Part shown: piece after piece, positions 1-8,900 of the stretch
How positions within the stretch are numbered: the first letter of the stretch is position 1
Layout of the letters: each line of letters opens with the position of its first letter
Assembly (NCBI GenBank): GCA_963807235.1
Contig: CAWEBF010000011.1
Location: 8,969 to 72,968 of the forward strand
DNA from: CAWEBF01 sp963807235
Lineage (GTDB): Bacteria; Acidobacteriota; Vicinamibacteria; Vicinamibacterales; UBA2999
Length of the DNA: 64,000 nucleotides
Reading direction: 5' to 3'
Translations under genes and position numbers: made by a program
The notes under the pieces: generated by a model
The model's input: only the letters and a program-made list of their open reading frames with translations
Told to the model about the DNA's origin: nothing
Database searches by the model: none

Positions 1-1408
1 GCGACCTGCTCAGGCATGCGCTGGGGCTCTCGGCATGGAAGCGCTTCGGCTCCTCGCGGTGGTCCCTCCGGGTGAACCCGTCCAGCGGAAACCTGCATCC
101 AACCGAGGCCTACGTGATCTGCGGAGCGCTGCCGGGCCTCGTCGATCGGCCGGCGGTGTACCACTACGCGGCGGATCGTCACGCGCTCGAATTGCGCTGC
201 GTCTTCGATGAGAGCGTATGGCGCGAGGCGTTCGGCGGACGCCAGGACGGACTGCTGGTCGCGCTGACGTCGATCCACTGGCGCGAGGCGTGGAAATACG
301 GCGAGCGGGCGTTCCGCTACTGCCAGCACGACATCGGGCACGCGTTAGCCGCCGTGTCGGTCGCCGCCTCGCTTATCGGATGGCGTGCCGATTCTGCTGC
401 CGGCGTGGTCGCATCGCGCGATCGCGGCGGTGACCGGCATCGACCGCGACGAGGATTTCACGGAGGCCGAACGCGAAGAGCCCGGCTGCATCATGGCGAT
501 CATCGCCGCGGAGTCGGCCGATAACCCCCAGCACACGGTGGGAGAGCTGGTCGACGGCATCGCACGCGGCCAGTGGTCGGGACGCGCCAGCCAGCTGAGC
601 GAAGACCACGTCGAGTGGTCCTTTATCGGCGAGGTCGCACGGGCCACCGAAGACCCGGGCCGGTCGAGTATGCCTACGGACGCTGTGACCGATGGCGATC
701 GACGTTCCCGGCGCACGCGTGAGATCGACGCGCGTACGCTCCTGCTGCAGCGCCGGAGCGCGCTGGCCTTCGACGGACGCTCGACCATCGACCGGGCGAC
801 ATTCATCGAGATGTTGTCTTCTGTCCGGCCCGGCGCGAACACGCCGTGGAACTGCGTGTGGTGGACGCCGCGCGTGCACCTCGCCATCTTCGTCCACCGC
901 GTCGATGGTCTGGCGCCGGGGTTGTACCTGTTGCTGCGCGATCCACAGGCGTTCGAGCGGCTTCGAGCCGCCTGCCGCTCTGACTTTCTCTGGGAAGTCG
1001 CCGACGAGGATCTGCCGCTGCGATGCCTGGCACGCGGCGATGCGCGCGCCCTCGCGGCGCGCCTCAGCTGCGACCAGGACATCGCGGCTGACGGTTTCTT
1101 CAGCCTCGGGATGCTCGCCGACTTCGAGGCGAGCCTGCAGACGTTCGGGCCGTCGTTCTACCGCCACCTGTTCTGGGAAACCGGGCATCGTCGGACAGGC
1201 TCTCTATCTGGAGGCTGAAGCTGCCGGCGCGCGCGCAACCGGAATCGGGTGCTTCTACGACGATCCCGTGCACGACGTGCTTGGGCTGCAGGGCCACGCA
1301 TTCCAGAGCCTGTACCACTTCACCGTCGGGATGCCGGTCGACGATGCCCGCCTGACAACCGACCCTGGGTATCCCTGGGAGACGGCCGAAGCCGTCAGCC
1401 CTGTTTAG
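1..1408 (+). CDS. SagB/ThcOx-type flavin dehydrogenase, tandem nitroreductase domains (5' partial, two frameshifts)
   Basis: The gene enters from the left edge with its first complete codon at base 3. SagB-type enzymes are FMN-dependent nitroreductase-fold oxidases. Some oxidise azolines in thiazole/oxazole RiPP pathways, others have no known substrate. The N-terminal piece carries the family signature N-P-S-S-G-N-L-H-P-T-E-A-Y (bases 72-110), where FMN phosphate contacts lie. A second nitroreductase domain follows, beginning about base 725 (R-R-S-A-L-A-F-D-G-R) and ending with G-x-G-C-F-x-D-D-P-V-H near 1245-1275. The reading changes frame near 385-395 and again near 1178-1190, beside short A/C/G runs. 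Protein similarity continues across both breaks, so sequencing error is more likely than decay. No YcaO or precursor gene is visible, since the upstream side is outside the window. The last bases overlap the stop of the convergent cold-shock gene. Family assignment is firm, substrate unknown. Confidence 0.85.
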
Positions 1409-1608
1409 GTCGAGGTGCGCCGCACATTCTCGGCCCGCGGACCTTTCGGCCCTTCCCCGACGTCGAACTCGACGCTGTCGCCCTCACGCAGATTGTCGAT
1501 TCCCTCACCGTATATCGCACTCTGGTGAAAGAAGAACTCCTTGCCGCTATCGTCCTTGATGAACCCAAATCCCTTGTCGACTCGTAGCGTTCTAATTTTT
1601 CCCGTCAA
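1405..1608 (-). CDS. Cold-shock domain protein (CspA family)
   Basis: A 67-residue single cold-shock domain, the usual length for CspA-like RNA chaperones that bind single-stranded RNA/DNA in the cytoplasm. The RNP1-like stretch K-G-F-G-F-I (residues 12-17) and the RNP2-like F-F-F-H-Q-S-A-I (25-32) are both present, followed by the usual G-D-S-V-E-F-D-V segment. The start is a TTG at 1608, chosen because a strong GGGGAGG ribosome site ends about five bases upstream and no in-frame ATG gives a full domain. Its TAA (1405-1407) overlaps the TAG of the convergent dehydrogenase (1406-1408), so the two genes end on top of each other with no terminator between them. The 229 bases upstream to the OmpA-family gene are divergent promoter space. 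I see no clear boxes there. Confidence 0.95.
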   Translation of the reverse strand: MTGKIRTLRVDKGFGFIKDDSGKEFFFHQSAIYGEGIDNLREGDSVEFDVGEGPKGPRAENVRRTST

Positions 1609-1837
1609 TCGCGCCTCCCCAATGCTCTAACGTTCAGGACTTCGTTTCACCGCCCGGTTCGCGGACTTCCGCACGAGCTAAGCGACACGTTGATTGTAAT
1701 CGCCGACAGGGGTGTACCCGATTGGACGGCGCGTCGCCGAGGGACAGCGTACAGTCGGGCATCTTCTCGCCAGCCTCGACACGCACTTCTGCACGCTGAC
1801 GAAGATGTAACACCCACTCAAAACCTGAGGTTTTTCA

Positions 1838-3481
1838 ATGTTCAAGCGAATCGCGGCCGTGCTTTGTGCATCGGCTGCTCTCGCGCCGGGCGTCGTGTTC
1901 TCTCAAACACCGCCCAACCCGACTCAACAGCAAATCAGCGTCGCCGAAGGCCAGGTCCCCCTGTTCCGGATCACGGTGGTCGGCCGCACCACGCAGGCTA
2001 TCAACTACCGGCCGCGCCGCGGGGACACCAAGGTCGACTTCAAGGGCACGGCCCTCATGCCGCAAGCCGTCGGCGAGGCCAAGGTCTCGGGCGAGCAGGG
2101 CTACATGAACGTCGAGGCGAAGTTCGACAAGTTCGCCTCCGCGTCGAGTTTCGGATCGGAGTACCTCACCTACGTGCTGTGGGCCGTCACGCCTGAAGGG
2201 CGTGCCACCAACCTGGGAGAGGTCCAGATCGACGGGGACGATGCCCAGATCAAAGTCACGACGGAGCTGCAGGCATTTGGCCTGATCGTCACGGCCGAGC
2301 CCTACTTCGCGGTGACCCAGCCGAGCGACGTCGTGGTCATGGAGAACGTGATCCGTGCGGGCACCGAAGGCAGCGTCGAGGTGATTCAGGCGAAGTACGA
2401 GCTGCTCAAGCGCGGCTCCTACCTGATGAACCAGGATGCCGCGAAGTTGAAATTGAAGCCGCTTGAACCTGGTTCACCGCTGGACCTTGCCCAAGCAAGG
2501 AACGCCGTGGAACTGGCGCGTCTGGCGGGTGCCGATACCTTTGCGCAAGAGACCTTCAACAAGGCCGCGGGACTGCTGGCGACGGCTGAAACCGCCAGAG
2601 AGAAGAAACAGCGCGGGAACGCCGTGATGCAGCCGGCCCGGCAGGCCGCGCAGACGGCGGAAGACGCCCGGCTGATTGGCCTGCAGCGGCAGGAAGACGC
2701 GTTTCTGGCGGCGGGCAAGGCGCAGGCGCTCGCGCGCGAGCAGAACGCGCTCAATCTCGCGAAGGCCGAGGCGGCGCGAAGCCGGCAGGCCGAGCTCGAT
2801 GCGCAGGCGGCACGAACCGCTCGTGACCTGGCAGAACGCCAGGCCCAGACGGATGCCGCGGCACGCACCGCCGCGGAGCTGAACGCCAGGACAGCCGCCG
2901 CGGGGCAGGCGACGGCGGAGCGTGCAACCGCAGATGCGGACGCCGCGCGTTCAGCGGCGGAGATCGCTCGCGCGCAGGCAGTGGCTGCGCAGCAGGCAGC
3001 GGAGGCGCAGACACGACAGGCACAGGGCGCCGCGGCGCAGTCGGAGCAGGACAAGACGGTCCTGCGAGATCAGCTCAGGACGCAGCTGAACGTCATCCTG
3101 GACACGCGCGAGACGGCCCGCGGCCTGATCGTCAACCTCTCCGACGTGTTGTTCGATACCGCGAGCTCGACCCTCAAGCCTGGGGCACGAGAGAAGCTGG
3201 CGCGCGTGTCGGGCATCCTGGTCTCGCACGAGGGGTTGCGACTCGCGGTCGAGGGTCACACGGACAGCGTCGGTACCGACGCCTACAACCAGGGGCTCTC
3301 TGAACGGCGCGCGGAATCGGTGCGCGTGTATCTCGTGGATCAGCGGTTCGCGGCCGGCTCGGTTGGCGCAGCCGGCTTTGGCGAAGGCCAGCCGGTCGCT
3401 ACCAATGACACGGCATCAGGACGGCAGCAGAATCGGCGGGTGGAGCTGGTCGTGTCCGGCGACATCATCGGCCGGCGCTGA
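1838..3481 (+). CDS. OmpA-family outer membrane/peptidoglycan-associated protein with long Ala/Gln-rich coiled coil
   Basis: 547 residues. A Sec signal peptide (residues 1-23, ending V-V-F-S-Q) is followed by a beta-rich region to about residue 200, then a long Ala/Glu/Gln/Arg-rich helix (about 210-410) that looks like a coiled coil. The C-terminal OmpA-like domain (about 430-545) contains the peptidoglycan-binding pattern F-D-T-A-S-S-T-L-K-P, then V-E-G-H-T-D-S-V-G-T, L-S-E-R-R-A-E-S-V, and Q-Q-N-R-R-V-E-L-V. Such proteins tether the outer membrane to the wall. The start ATG has GAGG seven bases upstream. The gene is intact and monocistronic, closed by a strong stem-loop at 3507-3538. The coiled coil resembles DUF4398-like spacers that precede OmpA domains, but I cannot confirm that family by eye. 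Confidence 0.9.
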   Translation: MFKRIAAVLCASAALAPGVVFSQTPPNPTQQQISVAEGQVPLFRITVVGRTTQAINYRPRRGDTKVDFKGTALMPQAVGEAKVSGEQGYMNVEAKFDKFASASSFGSEYLTYVLWAVTPEGRATNLGEVQIDGDDAQIKVTTELQAFGLIVTAEPYFAVTQPSDVVVMENVIRAGTEGSVEVIQAKYELLKRGSYLMNQDAAKLKLKPLEPGSPLDLAQARNAVELARLAGADTFAQETFNKAAGLLATAETAREKKQRGNAVMQPARQAAQTAEDARLIGLQRQEDAFLAAGKAQALAREQNALNLAKAEAARSRQAELDAQAARTARDLAERQAQTDAAARTAAELNARTAAAGQATAERATADADAARSAAEIARAQAVAAQQAAEAQTRQAQGAAAQSEQDKTVLRDQLRTQLNVILDTRETARGLIVNLSDVLFDTASSTLKPGAREKLARVSGILVSHEGLRLAVEGHTDSVGTDAYNQGLSERRAESVRVYLVDQRFAAGSVGAAGFGEGQPVATNDTASGRQQNRRVELVVSGDIIGRR

Positions 3482-3506
3482 GCCGGGAACGCCGTTCGAG
3501 CGATCA

Positions 3507-3538
3507 AACGCAGCCAGTCCGTCAGGGCTGGCTGCGTT
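3507..3538 (+). terminator. Stem-loop terminator after the OmpA-family gene
   Basis: Perfect 11-base inverted repeat AACGCAGCCAG / CTGGCTGCGTT with a ten-base loop, starting 25 bases after the OmpA stop codon. The trailing run is only TTCTTCTG, so the U tract is weak. The stem lies between two convergent genes and could serve both directions. Confidence 0.75.
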
Positions 3539-3580
3539 CTTCTGTACGGCCCATGCACCCCAACGACGGTCGCTTACGGC

Positions 3581-4411
3581 TCAACCGGTGCTTCCGTGGC
3601 GGCGAGCGTAGACGCGCGTGAACTCGGCACCGAACAGCAGAATCTGGCAGGAGTGGTACACCCAGAGCAGGAGCACCATGACCGATCCTGCGGCGCCATA
3701 GGCGGATGTCACACTGCTTTGGCCGAGATACAGGCCGATGAGCTGTTGACCGATGGTGAAGAGCACGGCCGTCACAAACGCGCCTGTCCTCACATCGCGC
3801 CAGCGGAGCCGCACGTCCGGCAGCACGAGGTACATGAGAGCGAACAGAGCCGTTGTCACGACCAGCGACACGAGCACGCTGACGCCGCTCCATACCAGCG
3901 GTAGGCTTGGGGAGCGGCTGGAAAGCCATCCGCTCAAGGCAGCAAGCGCGGCTGTCACCGCGAGCGACACCATCAGGAGAAAGCCGATCGCCACCACGAG
4001 GCCGAACGAGCGCAGCCGATCCATCAGCAATCCCTTGAGTGTGGTACCCGGGTTCGGCTTGGCCCGCCAGATCCTGTTCAGGGCCGCCTGAAGCTCGAGG
4101 AATGCTCCCGTGGCAGCGACAATAAAGGCGATGCTGCCGAGTGCGGTGGCGACCATGCCGGCTCGTCGCTGGCTCGCGCCCTCGAGAAGACTCTCAACGG
4201 CCTGTGCGCCATCGCGCCCGATAAGAGCGTCGAGTTGGCCCACGATCTCTCCGCGGACCGCTTCGGCGCCGAAGGCCATGCCCGCGATCGAGATCGCGAC
4301 AAGCAAGACGGGCGCGATCGCAAACAGCGTGTAGTAGGCGATGGACGCGCCGAGACGGAGGGCGTCGTCGTCCCACCAGGCCCTGAGGGCGGTTCCAAAC
4401 AGCCGCAGCAT
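3581..4411 (-). CDS. YihY/virulence factor BrkB family inner-membrane protein
   Basis: 276 residues with about six hydrophobic segments, typical of the YihY/BrkB (UPF0761) family. The hallmark start W-W-D-D-D-A-L-R-L-G-A-S-I-A-Y-Y-T-L-F-A-I-A-P is present, as is A-L-N-R-I-W in the middle and S-V-T-S-A-Y-G-A-A-G-S followed by L-L-L-W-V-Y-H-S-C-Q-I-L-L-F-G-A-E-F-T near the end. The molecular role of the family is not settled; older ribonuclease BN labels are wrong. The frame is intact and the ATG at 4411 gives the normal N-terminus. It lies downstream of the DksA-like gene on the same strand with a 74-base gap, so co-transcription is possible. Confidence 0.92.
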   Translation of the reverse strand: MLRLFGTALRAWWDDDALRLGASIAYYTLFAIAPVLLVAISIAGMAFGAEAVRGEIVGQLDALIGRDGAQAVESLLEGASQRRAGMVATALGSIAFIVAATGAFLELQAALNRIWRAKPNPGTTLKGLLMDRLRSFGLVVAIGFLLMVSLAVTAALAALSGWLSSRSPSLPLVWSGVSVLVSLVVTTALFALMYLVLPDVRLRWRDVRTGAFVTAVLFTIGQQLIGLYLGQSSVTSAYGAAGSVMVLLLWVYHSCQILLFGAEFTRVYARRHGSTG

Positions 4412-4485
4412 CGACGATCAGGTTGGAACGATACCGCACTTCGAGAGCCGACTCATCGAGCGCGGTGGGGAGTCCCCCTCGGTGC

Positions 4486-4905
4486 TCAGGGACTGAGCAC
4501 ATCCAGGGAGCGCGACATGTTGCGGTTCTTCTGGTCGAATGCCTGCTTCTGCCCGAGCTCCTGTTCGCGGCGCACTTCACAGGCCTGACAACGCACTGCG
4601 AACGGCAGGGCGCTCAGGCGGTGCTGCGAGATCTCACGGGCGCACTCGAGGCAGGACCCGTACTTGCCAGCGTCGAGCCGCACGAGCGCGTCGTCTATAC
4701 GAGCGACGGTCTGCAGGTTCATCTGGACCAGTGCCAGTTCGATGTCGCTCTGTGTGCTGGCATCGGCGCGTTCGAGATCCTCGCGCACGTCGCCTGATCG
4801 ATCGCCGCGTGTGTCACGGACGCGGCTCCGAATGTCGTTTCGCACTTCTCGACGCCGATCATTCAGCATTTGCTTCAAGTCGGTGGTCCGCTTCGTGTGG
4901 TTCAT
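4486..4905 (-). CDS. DksA/TraR-family C4 zinc-finger protein
   Basis: 139 residues. An N-terminal charged helical hairpin (about 1-80) is followed by a four-cysteine zinc finger with C85-x2-C88 and C106-x2-C109. In between is the family pattern D-A-G-K-Y-G-S-C-L-E-C. Members enter the RNA polymerase secondary channel and modulate initiation, often with ppGpp. Which target applies here cannot be read from sequence, and Acidobacteriota carry several paralogues. The ATG at 4905 has AGGA five bases upstream. The frame is intact. Confidence 0.9.
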   Translation of the reverse strand: MNHTKRTTDLKQMLNDRRREVRNDIRSRVRDTRGDRSGDVREDLERADASTQSDIELALVQMNLQTVARIDDALVRLDAGKYGSCLECAREISQHRLSALPFAVRCQACEVRREQELGQKQAFDQKNRNMSRSLDVLSP

Positions 4906-4990
4906 GTGAGTCCTGCGTTGTAAGCATCGCAGGGGCGCCGGCGGAAGTCTGTTTCGTTCTGAACACGTTCCGCCGGCCGTCAGACGCGGT

Positions 4991-5431
4991 CTACTCGCAA
5001 GCGCCTTCTATCGCCCGGACGCGCGAAACGCGGAACTCCTGGAACTGGCCGGCTGTTGCGCCGCCGCCGCCGGGCTGACGGGCGATCGATTCCTGCGCCG
5101 GATCCCGCGCGACGCCGCGTGCGCCGCCGGAGGGCGCCGGCCACAGTCCCGTGCGGACCGACAGGCCGTTGCCAGACGTTCCGCCCACCAGCTCCACGCG
5201 CTGCCCGGCAAACTTGTCGATCCCCTTGCCCTTGAGCCGATACTCACGAAGACCGTCCTTCTCGGCAAAGGTGTACTGCCCGGACGCTTCCGGCTTGGCG
5301 CTGACGCAGCCCGCCAAGGTGAGGGTGGTCGGCGTCTTCGGGGGTGGTGCGGGAGCCTGAGCCTGCTGAGCAAAAACGACGGGCGCCAACAGGCCGGCTG
5401 AGACGAACACAGCAATCAGAGACCTGGACAT
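4991..5431 (-). CDS. Secreted protein of unknown function (146 aa)
   Basis: A Sec signal peptide (residues 1-22, ending V-V-F-A-Q-Q) leads a small, proline-rich-linked beta domain with one early cysteine (G-C-V-S). After it comes a glycine-rich tail and a C-terminal F-R-V-S-R-V-R segment. The layout, L-x-G-C-V with later V-E-L-V-G-G, is seen in small acidobacterial exported proteins with an OB-like fold; I do not recognise a named family with certainty. The ATG at 5431 has a GGAGGG site six bases upstream. It stands alone, between the DksA-like gene and a small zinc-finger gene. Confidence 0.65.
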   Translation of the reverse strand: MSRSLIAVFVSAGLLAPVVFAQQAQAPAPPPKTPTTLTLAGCVSAKPEASGQYTFAEKDGLREYRLKGKGIDKFAGQRVELVGGTSGNGLSVRTGLWPAPSGGARGVARDPAQESIARQPGGGGATAGQFQEFRVSRVRAIEGACE

Positions 5432-5547
5432 GACACCCTCCTCATCCGTTCACCGAGAGCTGGAACACGCTCCAGAAACCTAATCTTCCTGCAAACTGCC
5501 CGCCACCGCCAGGAGCCCAACGAACTCCACCGCCGGGTTCGCCGGCG

Positions 5548-5733
5548 CTACTTCGATGCTCGCTTCTTGGCGTTCTTGGCGCCCGCGGGCTTCTGCACGA
5601 GTGTAGGCGACATGTCGGTCCGGCCAGGTCGAGGATGCTTGCGGGCAATGTGCGTTGAGAGGGAATTGGTCGCCACCTGCTCCCCGCAAAACCGGCAGAG
5701 GGCCTTACCTGGCGAGATGTGGACGCGCTGCAT
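5548..5733 (-). CDS. Small C2H2-like zinc-finger protein (61 aa)
   Basis: A short basic protein with C13-x2-C16-x11-H28-x4-H33, in the context A-L-C-R-F-C-G-E-Q-V and T-H-I-A-R-K-H-P. This is a single C2H2-type finger of the kind that binds DNA or RNA. The tail is Lys/Arg/Ala-rich (A-K-N-A-K-K-R-A-S-K), which suits nucleic-acid binding. I chose the ATG at 5733; a TTG nine bases upstream is possible. The four ligands and basic tail support a real gene despite its size, but no partner can be inferred. Confidence 0.55.
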   Translation of the reverse strand: MQRVHISPGKALCRFCGEQVATNSLSTHIARKHPRPGRTDMSPTLVQKPAGAKNAKKRASK

Positions 5734-5845
5734 TGGCAACAAGCATGGGCGTCGCTCTGCCGCTCGTCAAGGATCAGGCGGCTGTGGCTCATCCGCGCCG
5801 CTCTGGACCGTAAACTGCATCTGTTTTGGAAGGGAGCACACGAAC

Positions 5846-6328
5846 ATGAAGCCCAAGAACACGATCTGCCTGTGGTTCGACAAGGGCGCGCATGAGGCCG
5901 CGCGCTTCTACGCCGCCACCTTTCCGGACAGTAAGGTGACCGCTGTTCACAAGGCGCCCAGTGACTTCCCGGGCGGCAAGAAGGGCGATGAGCTGACGGT
6001 AGAGTTCACCGTTCTGGGCATTCCCTGTATTGGTCTCAACGGCGGCCCGGAGTTCAAGCACAGCGAGGCCTTTTCCTTCCAGGTCGCGACGGACAACCAG
6101 GAGGAAACGGACCGCTACTGGAACGCGATCGTCGGCAATGGTGGCCAGGAAAGTCAGTGCGGTTGGTGCAAGGACCGCTGGGGCCTCTCGTGGCAGATCA
6201 CCCCGCGCGCGCTAACCGATGCGATGGCGGCTGGGGGCGATGAGGCCAAGCGCGCGTTCGAGGCGATGATGCCGATGAAGAAGATCGACATCGCCACCAT
6301 CGAGGCAGCACGGCGGGCTAAGAGCTAG
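5846..6328 (+). CDS. VOC-family protein, PhnB/3-demethylubiquinone-methyltransferase-like fold
   Basis: 160 residues in the PhnB-like vicinal-oxygen-chelate family (often mis-labelled 3-demethylubiquinone-9 3-methyltransferase). Typical landmarks are C-L-W-F-D-K-G-A-H-E-A-A-R-F-Y near the start, F-T-V-L-G-I-P-C-I-G-L-N-G-G-P in the middle, E-A-F-S-F-Q-V, and W-C-K-D-R-W-G-L-S-W-Q-I-T-P at the end. Substrate is unknown for the family. The ATG at 5846 was chosen because GGAAGGGAG lies ten bases upstream and homology begins there. Its 3' end overlaps the convergent unknown gene by 11 bases. Confidence 0.9.
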   Translation: MKPKNTICLWFDKGAHEAARFYAATFPDSKVTAVHKAPSDFPGGKKGDELTVEFTVLGIPCIGLNGGPEFKHSEAFSFQVATDNQEETDRYWNAIVGNGGQESQCGWCKDRWGLSWQITPRALTDAMAAGGDEAKRAFEAMMPMKKIDIATIEAARRAKS

Positions 6329-8066
6329 GGGTGGCGTTCTCCGGAAGAACAACCAGATTGGGACACATCAACTTCAGCACTCCAACGGCCACAGGCGGCA
6401 GCCCGACAATTTTCCCATCGTGCCCCGCCCCAAGGGCTTCCGTGAGGATGGCCTTTGTAATGGCTACCCATCCGCCTGGCGTCTCGTAACTGAGAAGGCA
6501 TTTCCCCTCTCGCCGCTCGCTCAAGAGCTGCGTCTCGTCATACGCATCGGCCTTGTGCGCGGCCACAATCTGCATATCCGACGATCTGATGTAACGGACC
6601 GGAAGGTCCGGAATCAGCGAGGACTTCGAATCGGTCTGTGGAGTCTCCTCGGGCAGGACGAACAGACGTCCGGTTTGAACAACAGCGTTCGCCTCGCCGT
6701 CGGGAAGGCATCTGCGCAGCGCCTGATCGATCCGATCGAAAACGGCCTCGGCAAACTGTTGGGGGTAGTCGAACTGCTTTTCCACGTCCCGTGTGAGGTG
6801 CGGTAACTTCCGCCAGCCGTTCACCCACGCGAGCTTGCCGGTGTTGACGTCACCACCGGCAAAGACATCTTCCAGGCCAAAGCGCGTCTCGGCATCGGGC
6901 TGTAAGGCTTTCAGCGCCATATGTTCCAGGAGATCAGTTGAGAACCCGTACAAGACCCCATAAGGAGAATACGTGCCGGCCACCGGCCGAAAGTGCAGAC
7001 AGTCGTCATACAACGGCTTCGACACGCGACGAATCCGTGCTTCGTATTCCTGGAGTAGATGGACGTGTCGCCGTCCCATGGGTGTGTAGACAGCGTGCCC
7101 ATCGCGATCCGTCGTGATGAAGAGATGCTCGATCATGCTGTAAGCACCCAACAACTCGACGCGATTCAGAAACAACTCCGGATCCGGAGAAATACCCTGA
7201 CAGATGGCGTCTGCCAATTCGAGTCTCTTCTGGCCATCGTCACTGTGCCAGGCGTGTTCGTACGCGTCGAGCAGCGGCACGAGCTCTTGGATCAGCAGCG
7301 CAAAATCAAGGGCATTGGAGCTGCGGGTGCTCAGGACCAGGCCATTCTCATCAAGAGGCACAGCGTTCTTCGTGGAGTAGTACCGAATCTGTGAACGTAA
7401 GTGCCCGGCAGCCATTCGAACGCCGGCTTTGTGGATTTCAATCCGGTCCTCTTCCGAAAAGCTCTCCGCGATTTTTTCCGCGACGTCAAAATAGGCTCCC
7501 AAGTCATCGGTCGCGGGGCTCTGTGCCATCTGGATCAACCAGCGCGCATCTCGCACCAGCACCGGCTGATCAGCCGGTGTGGTTGTCCAGAGCTGGTCGA
7601 GCACGCCTTGAACTTGCGAAAGCCGATCGCCAGCGCTGCTCGAGTCTCCATCCCACAGTCGCATGCTCAACAGCTCGAGGCACCGGATCACATACAAGTT
7701 GAACAGCGTCTGCGCGTAACGGATTCGACCATTGCGGCCCGGCCAACGCGTCTGCCGCCACAAATGGAAGCCGCGGATCATCATCTCCGCGGGATCGACC
7801 AGGCCGTTATGCAGTCCAGGGAGCTCCTTGGGCCTGAATCCACTAGCCCAATGCGCTTCTTCCAATTGACCGCGAAGGCGCGATTGACTCTCGGTTACCC
7901 CGATGAAGAAACAATCTTCGAAGTGACGAAACAGAAGGGAACCGTCCTGCAGGTATTGGATCGGCTTTCGTTGGGCGTTCAGCACGCCTTGTATGCGTTC
8001 GACGATGTCATCGCGATGGGCCAGGAAGAATTGGAGGAGTTCGATGTGTGCCTGAAACGGGGTCAA
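6318..8066 (-). CDS. Unrecognised large cytosolic protein (about 582 aa)
   Basis: A long intact reading frame with no signal peptide and no membrane segment. I do not recognise the family. It is mixed alpha-helical, with aromatic-rich stretches such as F-H-L-W-R-Q-T-R-W-P-G near residue 110 and a Tyr-rich middle. The start is uncertain. The frame stays open to 8261, but that would run over the pirin gene, and protein-like composition begins at a TTG at 8066 (L-T-P-F-Q-A-H-I-E-L-L-Q-F). No ribosome site is evident. Base composition is unlike its neighbours: lines 7201 and 7321 each count 35 G+C in 60, against 49 in 60 for line 9241. That supports recent acquisition. Function cannot be stated. 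Confidence 0.7.
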   Translation of the reverse strand: MTPFQAHIELLQFFLAHRDDIVERIQGVLNAQRKPIQYLQDGSLLFRHFEDCFFIGVTESQSRLRGQLEEAHWASGFRPKELPGLHNGLVDPAEMMIRGFHLWRQTRWPGRNGRIRYAQTLFNLYVIRCLELLSMRLWDGDSSSAGDRLSQVQGVLDQLWTTTPADQPVLVRDARWLIQMAQSPATDDLGAYFDVAEKIAESFSEEDRIEIHKAGVRMAAGHLRSQIRYYSTKNAVPLDENGLVLSTRSSNALDFALLIQELVPLLDAYEHAWHSDDGQKRLELADAICQGISPDPELFLNRVELLGAYSMIEHLFITTDRDGHAVYTPMGRRHVHLLQEYEARIRRVSKPLYDDCLHFRPVAGTYSPYGVLYGFSTDLLEHMALKALQPDAETRFGLEDVFAGGDVNTGKLAWVNGWRKLPHLTRDVEKQFDYPQQFAEAVFDRIDQALRRCLPDGEANAVVQTGRLFVLPEETPQTDSKSSLIPDLPVRYIRSSDMQIVAAHKADAYDETQLLSERREGKCLLSYETPGGWVAITKAILTEALGAGHDGKIVGLPPVAVGVLKLMCPNLVVLPENATPSS

Positions 8067-8159
8067 GGCGCGATTGTACGAGGATTCTCTGAACGCCTTT
8101 TCCGAAGCAGGCAGCGGCGAACTTGGTCCGAAGGCAGGTGCGGCGCTAGGATCGTGCCC

Positions 8160-8870
8160 ATGATTACCATCCGGAGAAGCGCAGACCGCTTCCACGCCGA
8201 CCGCGACTGGCTCACGTCGCGCTTCACGTTCTCCTTCGGGCCGTTTCAGGATCCGGCCCACAACGGGTTCCGTGCCCTCAAGGTCATGAACGAGGACCGC
8301 GTGTCACCGGGAAAGGGCTTCGGCCCCCACTCCCACCGCGACATGGAGATCATCACCTACGTGCTCGAGGGGCGCCTGGCACATCGCGACAGCATGGGCG
8401 AGCGGCACACGCTCGGCGCCAACGAGGTTCAGGCGATGTCGGCGGGCGACGGCATCGTCCACAGCGAGTTCAACGGGTCCGACACCGAGCCGGCGCACTC
8501 GATCCAGATCTGGATCGAGCCGCGCGCCGAGGACCTGACGCCGTCGTATCGTCAGTTCGCGTTCGAGCCGGCAGAAAAGCGCGGGCGGCTGCGCCTGCTG
8601 GCAGCGCCCGACTCGGCGGATCCTCAGGACAGGGTGGCGCCGATCAAGCAGGACGCGTGGATCTACGTCACCGAGCTGGGCGAGGGCGAGTCGGTCACGC
8701 ACCAGATAGCCGCGGGGCGCCACGCGTGGGCGCAGGTGGTCCGCGGTGGCGTCACTCTGAACGGTGTCGCGCTCGACGAAGGCGACGGCGCCGCGGTGAG
8801 CGACGAGAGCGCGCTGGCACTTGCCGGCCGAAATGGCACCGGCGAAGTGCTGCTCTTCGACCTGGCATGA
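8160..8870 (+). CDS. Pirin family protein (YhaK/YhhW-like bicupin)
   Basis: 236 residues covering a complete two-cupin pirin. The metal-binding N-terminal cupin shows F-G-P-H-S-H-R-D-M-E-I-I-T-Y-V-L-E-G and G-D-G-I-V-H-S-E-F-N, with the His/His/His/Glu ligand set. The C-terminal half has the usual P-I-K-Q-D-A and G-E-G-E-S-V elements. Bacterial pirins are iron-dependent and some have quercetin dioxygenase or redox-sensor activity; the role here is unknown. The ATG at 8160 starts the normal I-T-I-R-R-S-A-D-R N-terminus. A flavodoxin-like gene follows 30 bases later, a common pairing in bacteria. Confidence 0.93.
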   Translation: MITIRRSADRFHADRDWLTSRFTFSFGPFQDPAHNGFRALKVMNEDRVSPGKGFGPHSHRDMEIITYVLEGRLAHRDSMGERHTLGANEVQAMSAGDGIVHSEFNGSDTEPAHSIQIWIEPRAEDLTPSYRQFAFEPAEKRGRLRLLAAPDSADPQDRVAPIKQDAWIYVTELGEGESVTHQIAAGRHAWAQVVRGGVTLNGVALDEGDGAAVSDESALALAGRNGTGEVLLFDLA

Positions 8871-8900
8871 CGCCCAGCGAGGCTCCGCGGGGCGGTCAAG

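Noticed and set aside
3581..4411. Ribonuclease BN label for the YihY/BrkB protein
   Set aside because: That label stems from an old mis-assignment; the protein is a membrane protein without nuclease motifs.
5846..6328. 3-demethylubiquinone methyltransferase activity
   Set aside because: The name is inherited by the PhnB-like family; there is no SAM-binding motif and the fold is VOC.
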